Below, piece by piece: positions 16,288 to 24,199 of a DNA stretch of 64,000 nucleotides. The translations under genes and the position numbers were made by a program. Position 1 is the first letter of the stretch, and the number at the start of each line of letters is the position of its first letter. The DNA is from Nitrogeniibacter aestuarii. Its GTDB lineage: Bacteria > Pseudomonadota > Gammaproteobacteria > Burkholderiales > Rhodocyclaceae. Location: positions 4,360,001 through 4,424,000 of the forward strand of contig NZ_CP071321.1 in NCBI RefSeq assembly GCF_017309585.1, written 5' to 3'. Below the pieces are notes generated by a model that was not told the origin of the DNA, did no database searches, and worked only from the letters and a program-made list of their open reading frames with translations.

Positions 16288-16761
16288 ATGACCGACGCAC
16301 AACGCCCCCCGCTACCGCCCTTCGACGCCGACGCCGCGGCCCTCAAGGTCCGCCTCGCCGAAGACGCCTGGAACAGCCGTGACCCGGCCCGAGTCGCACT
16401 CGCCTACACCCCGGACAGCCGCTGGCGCAATCGCGACCTGATCTTTCAGGGGCGCGACGCCATCGTCGATTTCCTGACCGCCAAGTGGGCGCGGGAACAC
16501 GACTACCGCCTCATCAAGTCCCTCTGGGCCCATGGCCCCGACCGCATCGCCGTGCGCTTCGCCTACGAATGGCGCGACGAACGCGGCCAATGGTTTCGCG
16601 CCTACGGCAACGAAAACTGGCGCTTCGACGCCAACGGCCTGATGGCCGAACGCCACGCCAGCATCAACGACCGCCCGATTGAAGCACATGACCGGCTGTT
16701 TCACTGGCCCCTGGGACGCCGGCCGGATGATCATCCGGGGCTGGATGCGTTGGCTTTGTGA
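16288..16761 (+). CDS. NTF2-like (SnoaL/DUF1348) protein
   Basis: This 157-residue cone-fold protein has LAEDAWNSRDPARVALAYTPDSRWRNRD, FLTAKWAREHDYRLIKSLWA, and FAYEWRDERGQWFRAYGNENW followed by RHASINDRPI. This pattern is typical of DUF1348 proteins within the NTF2-like superfamily. It is the third gene of the operon (AAGGAG upstream, 40 bp spacing) and probably binds the same small molecule handled by the two upstream enzymes; this role is inferred from position. It ends just before a sharp fall in GC content. Confidence 0.9.
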   Translation: MTDAQRPPLPPFDADAAALKVRLAEDAWNSRDPARVALAYTPDSRWRNRDLIFQGRDAIVDFLTAKWAREHDYRLIKSLWAHGPDRIAVRFAYEWRDERGQWFRAYGNENWRFDANGLMAERHASINDRPIEAHDRLFHWPLGRRPDDHPGLDALAL

Positions 16762-16959
16762 TCATGGGGTTGGGCAGCTTCGGGGTAGGAGTGGTCGGTT
16801 TCTGTATCGGGCGACCCCTCCGCGCCGAACCTGACGCGGCCCTTTACCTAAAGCTCTCGGACAGATTCGATAGACACCACGCCATGCCAATCGTATGCTC
16901 GCCGTGTCTAGTGGATACGAAGTTCCCTTGTTACGCCTGCTGGGTTTGTTGATTTGGTT

Positions 16960-17100
16960 ATGACTGAAAACAAATACGCCACACCGACCAATCCCAAGTA
17001 CCACATGGGGTTCAAGGCTGCGGGACCCTGCAAGCTATACCACATCGACGTGGTTATTCCCGCAATTTTGCGGTCTACATCAAGTCATGCATACAGATAG
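16960..17100 (+). CDS. Possible small ORF of 46 residues in the low-GC island
   Basis: ATG 16960 opens a 46-codon frame ending TAG 17098-17100. The product begins MTENKYATPTNPKYHMGF and is not recognised. It ends six bases before the 96-residue gene, so the two could be translated together. No ribosome site is clear. The stretch 16762-16959 before it holds nothing I can support as a gene. Confidence 0.25.
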   Translation: MTENKYATPTNPKYHMGFKAAGPCKLYHIDVVIPAILRSTSSHAYR

Positions 17101-17105
17101 TTCGA

Positions 17106-17396
17106 ATGACCGAAGAAGATTTTAGGGAAATAAACTGGTCAGACGAGTTCTATATAGAATTCATTGATGGAAAGAGGCAACTATTTGCTTCAGGCCCAGG
17201 AATTAACTGGGATTCAGGTATCAATGAAATCGATGAAAATGAGGGAAGAGCCAACATCTCATGTTGTTTGCAGAAAAAGAGTCCTTCTCAACAGAGATTT
17301 CGCTTAATCCATGTATGGGTCGACGAAATTAGAAGAATAGAGGCAATCAATGGCCACGTCCTTTGGCCAAAAAACCATAACAAGGGTGTCAAGTAG
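17106..17396 (+). CDS. Hypothetical acidic 96-residue protein (possible cassette gene)
   Basis: The product is not recognised. It starts MTEEDFREINWSDEFYIEFI, is rich in Asp/Glu/Asn/Ile and has two aromatic-rich stretches and a basic end (WPKNHNKGVK). The coding sequence is AT-rich compared with every neighbour, which suggests horizontal acquisition. There is no signal peptide or membrane helix, so it is probably a small cytosolic protein. Its stop codon lies inside an attC-like sequence (17375-17467), as is common for integron cassette genes. A toxin-antitoxin or immunity role is possible but has no direct support. Confidence 0.55.
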   Translation: MTEEDFREINWSDEFYIEFIDGKRQLFASGPGINWDSGINEIDENEGRANISCCLQKKSPSQQRFRLIHVWVDEIRRIEAINGHVLWPKNHNKGVK

Positions 17397-17467
17397 ATTA
17401 CGGCCCTGCGGGCCTGGGCGGGGCAAATCAAGTTTCGCTCAAGTTGCCTCCTACAACGGCGTTAGGC
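17375..17467 (+). repeat. attC-like site (weak) after the 96-residue gene
   Basis: The left end CCATAACAAGGGTGTCAAG resembles the R''/L'' end of VCR-like attC sites (TAACAA ... TCAAG). The right end is GTTAGGC at 17461-17467, a perfect match to the R' core GTTRRRY and preceded by CGGC. The 93-bp span is within the attC size range. A GGCCC-TGC-GGGCC hairpin lies inside. The L' box is not clear, so this remains a candidate. Confidence 0.4.
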
Positions 17468-17488
17468 CTCAACAATATCTTCCGAGAC

Positions 17489-18220
17489 ATGGAACAAGAT
17501 ATCTTCGATTTTTTTGCCAAGTACATCGAGGAACTCGATGCCGATAGTGGCGGCGGAGGCGGGGCTAAGGTACCAGACTTTGAATTGCTCCCGAGGGACT
17601 TTCTTGATTTTGCCGAACGCGATCTCGATGCACCGAGATCAATCCACACGCTTGTAAATGCGACCTCCAATCTTAAGCGCGCAGTTGACTGTCAGCTCGA
17701 TTACTTTCTTTGTACCTTGAACCTCGACGGGTTCTACCGAAGCAAGCGGCTCGGAATTGACAGAAAGCTAGGACTTCTAAAAAGGGCGGGAATCTTCCGA
17801 TCTCGGTCAATTGAGAAACTAAATTCACTTAGGAATCGTCTGGAGCATCACTACGAAGCCCCCAAGATCGAAGATGTGGAGGTGTACTTTGACTTGGTAG
17901 CTGCCTTCGTAAGCGTTGTCGAGTCGGTCATTCCACTAGCGGGCTTTCAATCAAACCTCTGTAACTCGTTAGTTTGTGGAGGCGGTGTCGAGTCGGACTT
18001 CTCGCACGGAGAACCGCGCCTACGTTTAACGCTATCTCATACGCCATCTAATTACCGGCGTGTCTTCGAATCAGACCTGTCGAAGTCCGTCGACCCAGTT
18101 GCTGACCTAGAGAATTTTTCGTATCTGCTGCGAGTCCATATGCTCTTGCGGAAGCTGGAGGAATCAGGAATTACGGAAACTCATTTTCTTAGAGCTCTGA
18201 GCGGGAGCGAACGAGTATGA
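17489..18220 (+). CDS. Hypothetical protein with HEPN-type Rx4H motif (possible cassette gene)
   Basis: This 243-residue protein is unlike its neighbours in base and codon use. The start chosen is ATG 17489 (MEQDIFDFFAKYIEELDAD), 22 bp after the GTTAGGC core; the upstream ATG at 17444 lies within the attC-like site. The N-terminus has an acidic helix and a Gly-rich spacer (SGGGGGAK). Residues about 110-140 read IEKLNSLRNRLEHHYEAPKIE: the R-N-R-L-E-H segment matches the HEPN Rx4-6H catalytic motif with the usual polar residue after Arg. Helices follow (VEVYFDLVAAFVSVVESVI). HEPN proteins are often RNases in toxin or defence modules, so that role is possible. Family membership needs a structural search. 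Confidence 0.6.
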   Translation: MEQDIFDFFAKYIEELDADSGGGGGAKVPDFELLPRDFLDFAERDLDAPRSIHTLVNATSNLKRAVDCQLDYFLCTLNLDGFYRSKRLGIDRKLGLLKRAGIFRSRSIEKLNSLRNRLEHHYEAPKIEDVEVYFDLVAAFVSVVESVIPLAGFQSNLCNSLVCGGGVESDFSHGEPRLRLTLSHTPSNYRRVFESDLSKSVDPVADLENFSYLLRVHMLLRKLEESGITETHFLRALSGSERV

Positions 18221-18221
18221 G

Positions 18222-18272
18222 GTCTAACTTGTACGTCAAACGCCTGCTTCGAAGCGGTTGAAGTCGTTTACC
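18222..18272 (+). repeat. attC-like site after the HEPN-like gene
   Basis: GTCTAAC (18222-18228) is a perfect R'' core (RYYYAAC), two bases after the stop codon of the HEPN-like gene. An imperfect palindrome follows, with TCAAACGC on the left, GCTTCGAAGC at the centre and GCGGTTGA on the right. The right core GTTTACC (18266-18272) deviates from GTTRRRY, so the site may be degenerate. Size and position are typical of a short attC. Confidence 0.45.
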
Positions 18273-18332
18273 TGGAACTCTCCCAAGCCCGCTCGCAGCC
18301 CCAAGCATTCACGACAATAGAAACGATATCTC

Positions 18333-18360
18333 AAAAAAAAAGCTCCCCGACGAGGGAGCC
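18333..18360 (-). terminator. Rho-independent terminator of the SPFH gene
   Basis: Read on the minus strand, GGCTCCC and GGGAGC pair around a short loop and are followed by a run of nine T. It lies 69 bp downstream of the SPFH gene stop codon (18429). Confidence 0.85.
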
Positions 18361-18428
18361 CTTCTTCATTACTTTCCACCATCCTCCGATGGCGGCCATG
18401 GCTGCGCCACCGTGCAGCCGCGTGTAAT

Positions 18429-19790
18429 TTACTTCCCGGAAATTTCCCGGTCGTAATTCAGGCGCTTGGCCGCGTCGAGCGTGAGCATCTGCATGAAGGC
18501 CTTGGTTTCGGCATCCGAACCCACCGGTGAGCCCGAGCCGCCACCGCCGAAGACGTTGGTCGGTACGGCGCGCTTGGCGAAGGCGTCGGCCCACAGTTTG
18601 TGGATTTCGACTTCGGTGCGCAGTTTTTCGGCCAGGGCGTTGTCGGCCTGCAGGATGGCCTTCTTCTGGTAGGCCTCGGCGTCGGCGAGGGTGCGCTGGG
18701 TTTCAGCCTCGATCCGCGCCTTTTCCAGGTTGATCTGTGCGGTTTCGCGCTCGATCTGAGCCTGCTCCTTGAGCTTGTTGGCGGAGGTGAGGGCCAACTG
18801 CTTGTCGGTTTCGGCGTCGGTGGTTTTCTGGATCTGCTCGACTTTTGCCATGGCCTGACGCTCGGCGACCTCACGCTCACCTCGGGCGATGGCCAGCAGG
18901 CGCTGCTCTTCTTCCTGGATGCGCTGTTCGCGGGCGATGGCGCGGTCGGCAGAGGCTTTCTGCTTGAGCTGCATGCGCTCGACGAAGCGGCTGTTGGGGG
19001 TCATGTTGGTGATGCGCGCGTCGACCACGCTGATGCCGAAGGTGGTGAACTTCTGCGCCTTGCGCCGTGGCGTGCCCTGTTCGTCCAGCACCTTGCGCAC
19101 TTCGTAGACCACCTTGGATTCGTCGCCGAACTCTTCCTGCTCATTACCCAGGGCCACGTTGGCCGAGCCACGCACCTTGCGCCCGGAGTCCTGATAGACC
19201 TCTTCACGGCGGACCAGATAGATGCCGTTGTTCATCTGGTTTTCGAATTCGCTGTTGAATTCGGTGCGGGCGCCACTGTAGTACTCCTCGGCGCTCATGA
19301 GCGAGGCAGTCGCCTGCAGGGTTTCCTTGAAGGCGGGCATGAGGGCCGTGCGCAGCAGGTTGGCCGGGGTGCGGTATTCATGCGCCAGCTGCAGGAAGCC
19401 TTCGTTGTCGGTGGGGATGGAGAAGCGCACCGTGGCTTCCACGTTGGCATCCACCTGGTCGAGGAACATGATGTTGAGCGGCGGCATGTTGGCGCTGGTC
19501 TCATCCCCTTCGACCTCGGCGTACTCCATGTTGGCTGCGGCGCCGGCTTCGGATTGCACGGTCATGGCGCGCTTCCAGGCATTCCAGCGTCCCCACAGGA
19601 AGAACTGGTAGCCCACGTCGGAGACGGCGTGTTCCTGACCGGTGATGGTGCGCACGTGATACACGTAGCCCGGCTCGGCGTAAAAGATGGATTCCTTGAC
19701 GATTATGCCGGCGCCAAGCAGCAGGGCGATCGGGAGCAGAATCTTGCCGGTGTTCAGGCCGATGCGGGAGAGCGGGTTATTCAGAGCCAA
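18429..19790 (-). CDS. SPFH/band 7 family membrane protein
   Basis: The 453-residue protein has one N-terminal transmembrane helix (ILLPIALLLGAGIIVKESIFY). The SPFH domain (about 35-260) includes AEPGYVYHVRTITGQEHAVSDVGYQFFLWGRWNAWKRAM and NVEATVRFSIPTDNEGFLQLAH. A long charged coiled coil (about 285-400) is full of E/R/K/Q/A, with repeated ERETAQI-type heptads. A Gly/Ser-rich spacer and a short C-terminal tail end the protein. Such proteins assemble into large membrane rings or microdomains and often scaffold proteases or stress complexes. It starts at TTG 19790, with AAGGGGAA seven bases upstream. It appears monocistronic. Confidence 0.88.
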   Translation of the reverse strand: MALNNPLSRIGLNTGKILLPIALLLGAGIIVKESIFYAEPGYVYHVRTITGQEHAVSDVGYQFFLWGRWNAWKRAMTVQSEAGAAANMEYAEVEGDETSANMPPLNIMFLDQVDANVEATVRFSIPTDNEGFLQLAHEYRTPANLLRTALMPAFKETLQATASLMSAEEYYSGARTEFNSEFENQMNNGIYLVRREEVYQDSGRKVRGSANVALGNEQEEFGDESKVVYEVRKVLDEQGTPRRKAQKFTTFGISVVDARITNMTPNSRFVERMQLKQKASADRAIAREQRIQEEEQRLLAIARGEREVAERQAMAKVEQIQKTTDAETDKQLALTSANKLKEQAQIERETAQINLEKARIEAETQRTLADAEAYQKKAILQADNALAEKLRTEVEIHKLWADAFAKRAVPTNVFGGGGSGSPVGSDAETKAFMQMLTLDAAKRLNYDREISGK

Positions 19791-19972
19791 CGTGGTTCCC
19801 CTTGATGGTGTCGAAATCAGGCGGGGATTTTACATGTCATATTCCGTTGGTTTAGTGTCAAAACCCTCAAAAAATGCCCCTTTTGCAGCGCACCATTCCC
19901 GGCGTATAGTGGAACCTAATTCCCCATGTGTCTGTCCGTTTTTATATACGGATCACGCGCCAGGAGCGTCCC

Positions 19973-21439
19973 ATGTCGCAAATCGACTGGAATCAGTACG
20001 ACCCGAATGCCTTTTACGACGAACTGATTGCGGCGCCCGGAAGGCCTCGCCCGGCGGCAGAAGCGCTCTGTCGCTACCTGGCCAGCCTGGGCGAGCAGGA
20101 CATCAAGGGCCTCAAGGAGGCGGCCGAGGTGGCCATCCAGGTGATGGGTATCACCTTTACCGTGTATTCCGATGGCGACATGATTGATCGGGCCTGGCCG
20201 TTCGACATCATTCCCCGCGTGATCCCACTGAACGAATGGCGCACGGTCGAAGCCGGCCTCAAGCAGCGCGTTCAGGCGCTGAACATGTTCATCGACGATC
20301 TCTACAACGAACAGAAAATCGTCAAGGATGGCGTCTTTCCGGCGGAGTTGCTTGCCAAGTCGGTGAACTTCCGGCCCCAGTGCGTGGGCATTCATCCGCC
20401 TGGCGGCATCTGGGCGCACATCTGCGGCTCCGATCTGGTGCGTGACAAGGACGGCACCATCTACGTACTGGAAGACAACCTGCGCATCCCCTCCGGCGTG
20501 TCCTACATGCTCGAGAACCGCAACGTCACCAAGCGCGTGCTGCCCGATCTGTTCCAGACCAGCGGCATCCTGCCGGTGGACGACTACGCCGACCAGCTGC
20601 ACGAGATGCTGGTCTCCATGTCGCCGCGACAGGCCGAAGAGCCCAACATCGTCATTCTCACACCGGGCATCTACAACTCGGCCTATTACGAGCACTCCTA
20701 CCTGGCCCAGCAGATGGGCGTCGAACTCGTCGAAGGCTCCGACCTCATCGTGGGGACCGACAGCTGCGTCTACATGCGGACCATCGACGGTCTGGTAAGG
20801 GTGGATGTGATCTACCGACGCGTGGACGACATGTTCATCGACCCCAAGGCCTTCAACCCGGACTCGGTGCTGGGCGTGCCGGGACTCATGGAAGCCTGGC
20901 GGGCCGGCAACGTGGCACTGTGCAACGCCCCGGGTGCCGGCGTGGCGGACGACAAGGTCGTTTATGCCTACGTACCGAAAATCATCAAGTACTACCTGGA
21001 TGCAGACCCGATCATTCCGAACGTGCCCAGTTACCTGTGCATGCACGACGACGAACGCGAATACGTGCTGGCCAACCTCGACAAACTTGTGGTCAAACCG
21101 GCCAACGAGTCGGGCGGCTACGGCATGCTCGTCGGGCCGCACTCGACGCCTGAAAAACGGGCCGAATTCGCCGAGCTCATCAAGAACGATCCGCGCAACT
21201 ACATGGCGCAACCGACCCTGAGCCTGTCGGTGGCGCCCACCTTGACGGACGAAGGCCTCGGGCCCCGGCACCTCGACCTGCGCCCCTTCATTCTGTCCTC
21301 GGCCAACAATACCTACGTCACCACCGGCGGGCTGACCCGCGTCGCGCTGGTGAAGGGTTCGCTGGTGGTCAACTCCTCGCAGGGCGGGGGGAGCAAGGAC
21401 ACCTGGATCGTTGATACCGACGCCATGGGAGGTAACTGA
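19973..21439 (+). CDS. Circularly permuted type 2 ATP-grasp protein (DUF404/DUF407)
   Basis: This 488-residue protein belongs to the permuted ATP-grasp family encoded beside alpha-E proteins in many bacteria. Recognisable parts are WNQYDPNAFYDEL near the start, FTVYSDGDMIDRAWPFDIIPR, DLVRDKDGTIYVLEDNLRIPSG (ATP-grasp core) and KPANESGGYGMLVGPHST near residue 385. It likely forms a peptide-like bond or phosphorylates an acid with ATP, but the product is not established. CAGGAG precedes ATG 19973; the frame from 19928 is upstream extension. The alpha-E gene follows after two bases, so they form an operon. No transglutaminase-like gene, a frequent third member, is found here. Confidence 0.93.
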   Translation: MSQIDWNQYDPNAFYDELIAAPGRPRPAAEALCRYLASLGEQDIKGLKEAAEVAIQVMGITFTVYSDGDMIDRAWPFDIIPRVIPLNEWRTVEAGLKQRVQALNMFIDDLYNEQKIVKDGVFPAELLAKSVNFRPQCVGIHPPGGIWAHICGSDLVRDKDGTIYVLEDNLRIPSGVSYMLENRNVTKRVLPDLFQTSGILPVDDYADQLHEMLVSMSPRQAEEPNIVILTPGIYNSAYYEHSYLAQQMGVELVEGSDLIVGTDSCVYMRTIDGLVRVDVIYRRVDDMFIDPKAFNPDSVLGVPGLMEAWRAGNVALCNAPGAGVADDKVVYAYVPKIIKYYLDADPIIPNVPSYLCMHDDEREYVLANLDKLVVKPANESGGYGMLVGPHSTPEKRAEFAELIKNDPRNYMAQPTLSLSVAPTLTDEGLGPRHLDLRPFILSSANNTYVTTGGLTRVALVKGSLVVNSSQGGGSKDTWIVDTDAMGGN

Positions 21440-21441
21440 TC

Positions 21442-22431
21442 ATGCTGTCACGTGTGGCTGAAAACCTCTACTGGATGGCCCGCTACATCGAGCGCACCGA
21501 AGATACGGCGCGCCTGATCCGGGTGACCCGCTTCCTCATGCTCGACTTCCCCGGCACCACGACCCTGTCGTGGTCTTCACTGATCAACATCACCGGTGCC
21601 GACGAGCTGTTCAACGAGCACTACGACGAGCGCAACGCCCAGAACGTGCTCACGTTCCTGTGCGCCGACCGTCGTTACGGCGGCTCCATCATGGGCTCGC
21701 TGGCGGCCGCGCGCGAGAATCTGCGCACCACCCGCGACGTGATGCCACGCGAGGTCTGGGAAGAGATCAACGGCATCTATCTGCATGGCAGCAAGCTGCT
21801 GTCGGGCACCATCGACGTGCGCAAGATGGACGAGTTCCTGCACACGGTGATCCGCGGCTGTCAGGCGCTGACCGGCATGCTCGATGGCACGCTGAGCGAG
21901 TCGCCGGCACGCACCTTCTGCGCCGTGGGCGGCTACCTGGAGCGGGTGGACATGACGTCGCGGATTCTCGACGTCCGCTCGGCCAACCTCCTGCCGCGGA
22001 CTGCCGACGATCTCAAACCCTTCGAGCAGCTGCAGTGGATGAGTGTGCTCAAGAGCCTGACGGCTTACCAGATGTATCGCCAGCAGGTGCGCACCCGTGT
22101 GCGCGGCAAGGACGCGATCCGCTTCATCCTGCTCGACGAGACCTTCCCGCGGGCCATCAAGCGTTGCCTCAAGCGCCTGAACGGCAAGCTGGCCACCTTG
22201 CCCCGCAGCCAGGACGCCTGCACGGCGGTCAGCACCGTGCAGGCCTTGCTGACCCGCGAGAACCCGGAAGAGCTGTACGGCGCACCCGACCAGTTGCATC
22301 AGTTCCTCGACGAACTGCAACTGGGGGTGATCAACGTGCACGAAACGATCCGCAAGACCTGGTTCGGCGGGGTGGACAGCCCGGCCCCGGTGGTGGACAT
22401 GCCCACCACCCAGCAGGCGCAGGACGCCTGA
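21442..22431 (+). CDS. Alpha-E domain (DUF403) protein
   Basis: This 329-residue all-helical protein opens MLSRVAENLYWMARYIERTED, the hallmark of the alpha-E family, and continues with TARLIRVTRFLMLDFPGT and REVWEEINGIYLHG. It is consistently encoded with circularly permuted ATP-grasp proteins and probably works with them as a partner enzyme or scaffold in an unidentified peptide-forming reaction. The start ATG 21442 lies two bases after the ATP-grasp stop, with GGAGG inside the upstream gene, so translation is coupled. The C-terminal ~25 residues are Pro/Gln-rich and likely flexible. Confidence 0.93.
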   Translation: MLSRVAENLYWMARYIERTEDTARLIRVTRFLMLDFPGTTTLSWSSLINITGADELFNEHYDERNAQNVLTFLCADRRYGGSIMGSLAAARENLRTTRDVMPREVWEEINGIYLHGSKLLSGTIDVRKMDEFLHTVIRGCQALTGMLDGTLSESPARTFCAVGGYLERVDMTSRILDVRSANLLPRTADDLKPFEQLQWMSVLKSLTAYQMYRQQVRTRVRGKDAIRFILLDETFPRAIKRCLKRLNGKLATLPRSQDACTAVSTVQALLTRENPEELYGAPDQLHQFLDELQLGVINVHETIRKTWFGGVDSPAPVVDMPTTQQAQDA

Positions 22432-22437
22432 CAAGAA

Positions 22438-22459
22438 AACGGGGGCCGCGGCCCCCGTT
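22438..22459. terminator. Hairpin between the convergent alpha-E and ccmI genes
   Basis: AACGGGGGCC and GGCCCCCGTT form a perfect 10-bp stem with a two-base loop. On the minus strand the stem runs into GTTTTCTTG, so it best serves as the terminator of the ccm operon. On the plus strand the T tract is weak. Confidence 0.7.
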
Positions 22460-22481
22460 GTTCATTCCCGGCGCGTCGAAC

Positions 22482-23717
22482 TCAGGACGCGCGCTCGGTG
22501 TTCAGCACCAGGTTCACGCCAGAGGCGTCGGGCGCCACGGTGACCGGCGCGGCTTCGAGATCGCCGGCACCTGCCCCGGCCTTGCCACTCTTGGAGATGC
22601 GCGCCCCGATCGCCACTTCGGCCGGAATCGGGCGGTTGCCCGCCATGGAAGGCACCCCTTCGAAATCGAACCTGATCGGCAGATCGGCAACGGTCTGACG
22701 CAGGATGGCAAACGGCATGCCTCCGCCCACCGGACGCACGAAAATGAACACCACATCGCCCGGTTCGGCCTTGTCGGCCAGCTCCGGCGCCAGCGTCAGC
22801 TCACCCTTGATGGCCACCCCGGCGCCGGCCGCAACCGGCTCGGGCATGGCCAGCGGGGGCAGGTTGCCGCGTTGACGCGCTTCGTTGATGCCACCACGAA
22901 TCGACTGGGCCAGCTCGTTATCCGGCGGCAGAACGACGAGGATCTTCTCCCATTCGCTCGAGGCCCGGGCGTAGTCCTGCGCCTGGAAAGCCGCGCTCCC
23001 CGACAGGGCGAGCGCCTTGATGTTCTGCGGATCCAGTTCCAGCGCCTTGGCAATCAGCTGGGCCGGCTCGCCGCTCAGATCCCGATTGTTCGCCGCCGCC
23101 AGCGCGTCGGCCCAGTCGGCATACACCTGGGATTCGTCGGGGACCAGTCGCGCCAGCTCCTTGTAGGCCCCGGCCGCTTCGGCAAAACGACCCATGGCGT
23201 TGTACGACCGGGCCAGCATGAACCACCCCTGCGGATCGTCCGGCGATTCCTTCAGCTTTTCCGCCAGCCCCGAGACCATCTCTTCCACCTGGGCCTGGGT
23301 CACCTGCTGCTCACCGGGCGAGCGGGCCACGGTATTGGCTGGATCGATCCCCGCGAGCGTGCCGGTTTCCAGGTAGACGAAGCCCGCCACCAGCGGAACG
23401 AGCACGACCGTGGCAATACCCCAGGCCTTGGCCGGCTTGACCGTCAGCGCCAGCGACTCGGCCTCGCCCTCGTCGAGGGCACGCGCTTCGAGCTCCTCTC
23501 GGGTCTTGGCGTAATCCTCATCGGAAATGCGACCGGCTGCGTGCTCGGCCTCCAGATCCTTGAGCTGTTCGCGCAGCACCGCCAGCGCGGTCCGCGCCTG
23601 ATAGGCACCTACGTCTTCCTGGGCCATGCGACGCACGCCGGCACCGAAGAGGGGCGGCACGAGCAACAACAGGGCGCCGACCAGCAGCAGCCCGGCAATC
23701 ACGAGAAATGTGCTCAT
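22482..23717 (-). CDS. ccmI: Cytochrome c biogenesis protein CcmI
   Basis: CcmI chaperones apocytochrome c to the CcmFH haem lyase in the periplasm. The 411-residue protein has TM1 (about 1-22), a cytosolic loop with a coiled coil (LREQLKDLEAEHAAGRISDEDYAKTREELEARAL), TM2 (about 92-112) and a periplasmic TPR region (about 130-270, with WFMLARSYNAMGRFAEAAGAY). The C-terminal ~130 residues (LTLAPELADKAEPGDVVFIFVRP onward) form the CycH-type beta domain. ATG 23717 overlaps the ccmH stop by four bases; the frame upstream to 23873 runs inside ccmH and is discarded. It is the last gene of the operon. Confidence 0.94.
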   Translation of the reverse strand: MSTFLVIAGLLLVGALLLLVPPLFGAGVRRMAQEDVGAYQARTALAVLREQLKDLEAEHAAGRISDEDYAKTREELEARALDEGEAESLALTVKPAKAWGIATVVLVPLVAGFVYLETGTLAGIDPANTVARSPGEQQVTQAQVEEMVSGLAEKLKESPDDPQGWFMLARSYNAMGRFAEAAGAYKELARLVPDESQVYADWADALAAANNRDLSGEPAQLIAKALELDPQNIKALALSGSAAFQAQDYARASSEWEKILVVLPPDNELAQSIRGGINEARQRGNLPPLAMPEPVAAGAGVAIKGELTLAPELADKAEPGDVVFIFVRPVGGGMPFAILRQTVADLPIRFDFEGVPSMAGNRPIPAEVAIGARISKSGKAGAGAGDLEAAPVTVAPDASGVNLVLNTERAS

Positions 23718-24199
23718 GCGTCGGCCTCCGGTGTGCCATCGCCTTTGAGCAGCGCTTGCGCCCGTGCCCGCTGTCTTTCGTCCAGATGAACGCTCTCGGC
23801 CTTGTTCCGGCGCGCCAGGCGCAGCATCAGGAACACGATGCCGAGCACCGCCAGTGTCGCCGGGCCGGCCCACAACAGGATGGTGCTGAGCTTCATGGGC
23901 GGCTCGTAGAGGACGAAGTCACCGTAGCGGGCGACCATGTAATCAACCACATCGTCTTCACTCTTGCCGGCGCTCAGCTGCTCACGCACCTGATCACGCA
24001 GATCGAGTGCCAGGTCAGCCTGGGATTCGGCGATGGACTGGTTCTGACAGACCAGGCAGCGCAGTTTTTCGGAGAGCTTCAGGACCCGGGACTCGAGCGC
24101 CGGATCGGCGACCACCGGCTCGGCCTCGCGGGCGTGGACGCCCAGCACGGTCAGCCCCAGGCTGGCCGCCAGGATCAGGCGGCACATCGTTGATCTCAT
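23714..24199 (-). CDS. ccmH: Cytochrome c-type biogenesis protein CcmH (haem lyase thiol subunit)
   Basis: The 161-residue membrane-anchored thioredoxin-like protein has a signal peptide (LILAASLGLTVLGVHA), the redox motif LRCLVCQNQSIAESQADLA (CxxC about residues 48-51) and VVDYMVARYGDFVLYEPP. One TM helix follows (TILLWAGPATLAVLGIVFLML), with a charged cytosolic tail. It reduces the CXXCH cysteines of apocytochrome c before haem attachment by CcmF. ATG 24199 overlaps the ccmG stop by four bases. Confidence 0.96.
   Translation of the reverse strand: MRSTMCRLILAASLGLTVLGVHAREAEPVVADPALESRVLKLSEKLRCLVCQNQSIAESQADLALDLRDQVREQLSAGKSEDDVVDYMVARYGDFVLYEPPMKLSTILLWAGPATLAVLGIVFLMLRLARRNKAESVHLDERQRARAQALLKGDGTPEADA

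Noticed and set aside
16758..17004. Overlapping small frames on both strands at the start of the low-GC island
   Set aside because: They are opposite-strand, lack ribosome sites and have no protein-like pattern; only the 46-codon frame at 16960 was kept, at low confidence.
21570..23789. A 739-codon plus-strand frame spanning the alpha-E gene and ccmI
   Set aside because: It crosses a terminator hairpin and two real genes in shifted or antisense phase, with no coherent domain.
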